DNA of 16,735 nt, from contig JANXXF010000106.1 of the NCBI GenBank assembly GCA_025350775.1, positions 1 through 16,735 of the forward strand, written 5' to 3'. Position numbers and translations under genes: made by a program. Under the pieces are notes generated by a model. That model ran no database searches. It worked only from the letters and a program-made list of their open reading frames with translations, and had not been told where the DNA came from. Source of the DNA: Actinomycetes bacterium (GTDB lineage Bacteria; Actinomycetota; Thermoleophilia; Gaiellales; Gaiellaceae). Below, piece after piece: positions 15,128 through 16,735 of the stretch (position 1 is the stretch's first letter; every line of letters begins with the position of its first letter).

Positions 15128-16537
15128 CTAGACGGCGACTGCCGGTGCGTCCTTCGCGCACATCTGGAACCTGTCGGCGACCTTGCGCAGCGCCGCGATC
15201 AGGATCGAGATCTCGTCGTCCGTGTTGGCCGCCGTCACCTGGACGCGGAAGCCGACCTCGTTGCGCGGGACGATCGGGTACGCGGCGAGCGTGACGTAGA
15301 CGCCTTGGTCGAACAGGAAGCGACCGACGGCGTCGATCTCGTCCGCGTTCGCCAGTGGGATCTCGATGATCGGGTAGCCGGACGTGTTCTGTGTGGCGAT
15401 GCCGAGCTCGTCGAGCGCGTCCAGCACCCGCCGTGTCAGGCGGTGCAGCTCGAAGCGCAGCTGGTCGCCCCGCTGCTCGTTGACCCTCAGCCCCTCGATC
15501 ACGGTGGCGAGCGACACGACCGGCGACGGGCCCGAGTAGGCGTACGGCGCAGCGGTGGTCTTGAGCGCCTGCTTGAGATTCGTCGGCAGTGCCAGGAAGG
15601 CGAGGAGTGACGAGTAGGCCTTCGAGAAGCCGCCGACGAGCACGATGTTGTCGTAGGTCTCGCCGAGATGGCGGACGATCGAGTTCCCGCGGGTGCCGTA
15701 GTCGCACAGCTCGGTCGGCGAGCGCTCGCCGATGACGCCGAAGCCGTGCGCGTCGTCGACGTACAGCAGCGCCTCGTGCTCGCGAGCGAGCCGGGCGAAT
15801 GCGCCCAGGTCGGGCGCGTTGCCGGTCATGCTGTTGACGCCGTCGATGCAGATGATGCGCGGCCCCTTGGTGTGCTCGCGGAGCTGCGACTCGAGCTGAT
15901 CGAGATCGTTGTGGGCGAAGCGGTGCACCGTCGCGCCGTGGGCGCGGGCCATCGAGCAGCCGTCGTAGATGGTCTTGTGCGCCCGGGAGTCCAGGAAGAT
16001 GGTGCCGGTGTCGGCGAGCAGCGGGATCACGGCCATGTGGATGTGCGTGATCGTCGGCAGCACGAGCGTGTCCTCGGCGCCGAGCAGCTCGGTGAGCTGG
16101 TCCTCGATGTCCTCGTATAGCCGGGGGCTGCCGAGGATGCGCGACCAGCTCGGGTGGGTGCCCCAGCGGTCGAGGTAGGCCGGGATCGCTTCGATGATCT
16201 CCTGGTCGAGGTCGAGGCCCAGGTAGTTGCACGATGCGAAGTCGGCGAGCCACTGGTTGTCGACGCGGATCATCCGGCCGTGCTGCTCCTCGATGATGGC
16301 GTCGAACATCGGGTGCGTGTACTGCAGGCGGGCGAGGTCAGCGGTCGTCGTCAGCCAGCGTTGTAGCCACGAGTCGGCGCTCGCGCCTGCACCCGAGCGC
16401 CCGTGCCAGGCGGCGCTGCCGGGCAGCCCACTGGCGGCCGCACCCGGCTCCGCAGCTGGGAGGCTCTCGATCATGGAGTGATCATCGGCCGGGGCGAGCA
16501 CGGCATTAGCGGAGTGTGGACTAGAGTCAGTCGGCAT
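15128..16537 (-). CDS. Alpha-oxoamine synthase-family PLP enzyme
   Basis: A 469-residue fold-type I PLP enzyme of the family that includes 8-amino-7-oxononanoate synthase (BioF), 2-amino-3-ketobutyrate CoA ligase, serine palmitoyltransferase and the autoinducer synthase CqsA; these condense an amino acid with an acyl-CoA. Seen: FASCNYLGLDL, HPSWSRILGSPRLYEDIE, DDAHGFGVIGE (D261, H264) and GGFSKAYSS with Schiff-base Lys K306; GFRVQVTAANTDDEI lies near the C-terminus. The first 70 or so residues are low-complexity and Ala/Ser-rich, longer than BioF (about 384). The ATG at 16537 is chosen; a TTG at 16648 would overlap a palindrome, and a later Met lies in the low-complexity region. CACACT lies 7 nt upstream, a weak leaderless -10. 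The HPSWSR loop differs from the GGSR of BioF, so biotin synthesis is not assured. No bio genes are nearby. Confidence 0.88.
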   Translation of the reverse strand: MPTDSSPHSANAVLAPADDHSMIESLPAAEPGAAASGLPGSAAWHGRSGAGASADSWLQRWLTTTADLARLQYTHPMFDAIIEEQHGRMIRVDNQWLADFASCNYLGLDLDQEIIEAIPAYLDRWGTHPSWSRILGSPRLYEDIEDQLTELLGAEDTLVLPTITHIHMAVIPLLADTGTIFLDSRAHKTIYDGCSMARAHGATVHRFAHNDLDQLESQLREHTKGPRIICIDGVNSMTGNAPDLGAFARLAREHEALLYVDDAHGFGVIGERSPTELCDYGTRGNSIVRHLGETYDNIVLVGGFSKAYSSLLAFLALPTNLKQALKTTAAPYAYSGPSPVVSLATVIEGLRVNEQRGDQLRFELHRLTRRVLDALDELGIATQNTSGYPIIEIPLANADEIDAVGRFLFDQGVYVTLAAYPIVPRNEVGFRVQVTAANTDDEISILIAALRKVADRFQMCAKDAPAVAV

Positions 16538-16635
16538 GCGGGCCAGTGTGCAGAAAGCCGCGCCGTTGAATGGGGTGATTGGGACTGCCAGAAAGTGCCC
16601 CGGCCTACCGGAAACGCCTAGTGCAGGTGCGCTGC

Positions 16636-16647
16636 TGTCAAATGACA
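16636..16647. repeat. 12-bp palindrome upstream of the oxoamine synthase
   Basis: TGTCA-aa-TGACA is a perfect palindrome about 100 bp before the synthase start, and on the minus strand it contains TTGACA (16641-16636). It could be an operator or a -35 element; no good -10 follows at 16-18 nt. The rest of 16538-16635 shows no gene. Confidence 0.35.
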
Positions 16648-16667
16648 ACAGTTGGGGTTTTCGGCCT

Positions 16668-16735
16668 GGGCGGCCGTGGTGCGGGGCGTGGCCCCGGGCG
16701 GCCGTGGTGCGGGGCGTGGCGCCGGGCGGCCGCGG
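16668..16735. repeat. 28-bp GC-rich tandem repeat running off the right edge
   Basis: Units at 16668-16695 and 16696-16723 start GGGCGGCCGTGGTGCGGGGC and differ by one base (C to G at the 26th position); a third unit begins at 16724 and is cut by the window end. No ORF is supported through it. It is a non-coding intergenic tandem repeat of unknown total length. Confidence 0.85.

Noticed and set aside
16538..16648. N-terminal extension of the oxoamine synthase from TTG 16648 (37 more residues).
   Set aside because: No SD, no homology-like sequence, and it would overlap a palindrome and probable promoter region; ATG 16537 is simpler.

Overview
The window is a GC-rich (roughly 70%), densely packed stretch of bacterial chromosome with no tRNA, rRNA, CRISPR array, insertion sequence or phage gene that I can see. 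GC content, codon use, GTG starts, frequent promoter-to-start spacings that imply leaderless mRNAs, and the style of the signal peptidase and c-di-GMP proteins suggest an actinobacterium, possibly a soil Thermoleophilia-type lineage. That placement is inference; no marker gene is present.

Layout. 1-933 (minus): 5' part of an ATZ/TRZ-type metal-dependent amidohydrolase running off the left edge. It is divergent from a monomeric sarcosine oxidase-like flavoenzyme (1062-2201, plus). A hairpin containing both stop codons separates the latter from a three-gene minus-strand unit: AceE-like thiamine-diphosphate enzyme (6051-3685), signal peptidase I (3681-3091) and an alpha/beta hydrolase with His at the nucleophile position (3027-2227). 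Divergent from it is a second amidohydrolase (6132-7373, plus), followed by an exported three-repeat Calx-beta protein (about 7421-8865) whose start is odd: an apparent leaderless ATG opens a five-codon ORF in the wrong frame.

Convergent to that lies a tightly coupled minus-strand operon (11929-8878) with 4-nt overlaps: SMP-30/gluconolactonase-like domain fused to a GAF domain, PuuE-like (allantoinase-type) NodB-fold protein, and HpcH/HpaI-family aldolase whose start lies in an 18-bp tandem repeat. It has its own candidate TTGACA promoter with a palindrome in the spacer. The right third is a two-gene minus-strand unit: an alpha-oxoamine synthase-family PLP enzyme (16537-15128) and, 18 nt downstream, a 1045-residue membrane protein with about ten TM segments, GAF, PAS, GGDEF and EAL domains, all with intact catalytic motifs.

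How it fits together. Much of the window looks catabolic (amidohydrolases, amine oxidase, hydrolase, lactonase, allantoinase-like, aldolase), consistent with scavenging of nitrogenous or ring compounds, though the separate promoters argue against a single pathway. The most interesting candidate system is the oxoamine synthase and membrane c-di-GMP enzyme pair, which could be a signal synthase with its receptor (by analogy with CqsA/CqsS); this is a hypothesis only. Next are the SMP-30-GAF fusion operon, the repeat-borne start of the aldolase, and the frameshifted or upstream-ORF start of the Calx-beta gene.
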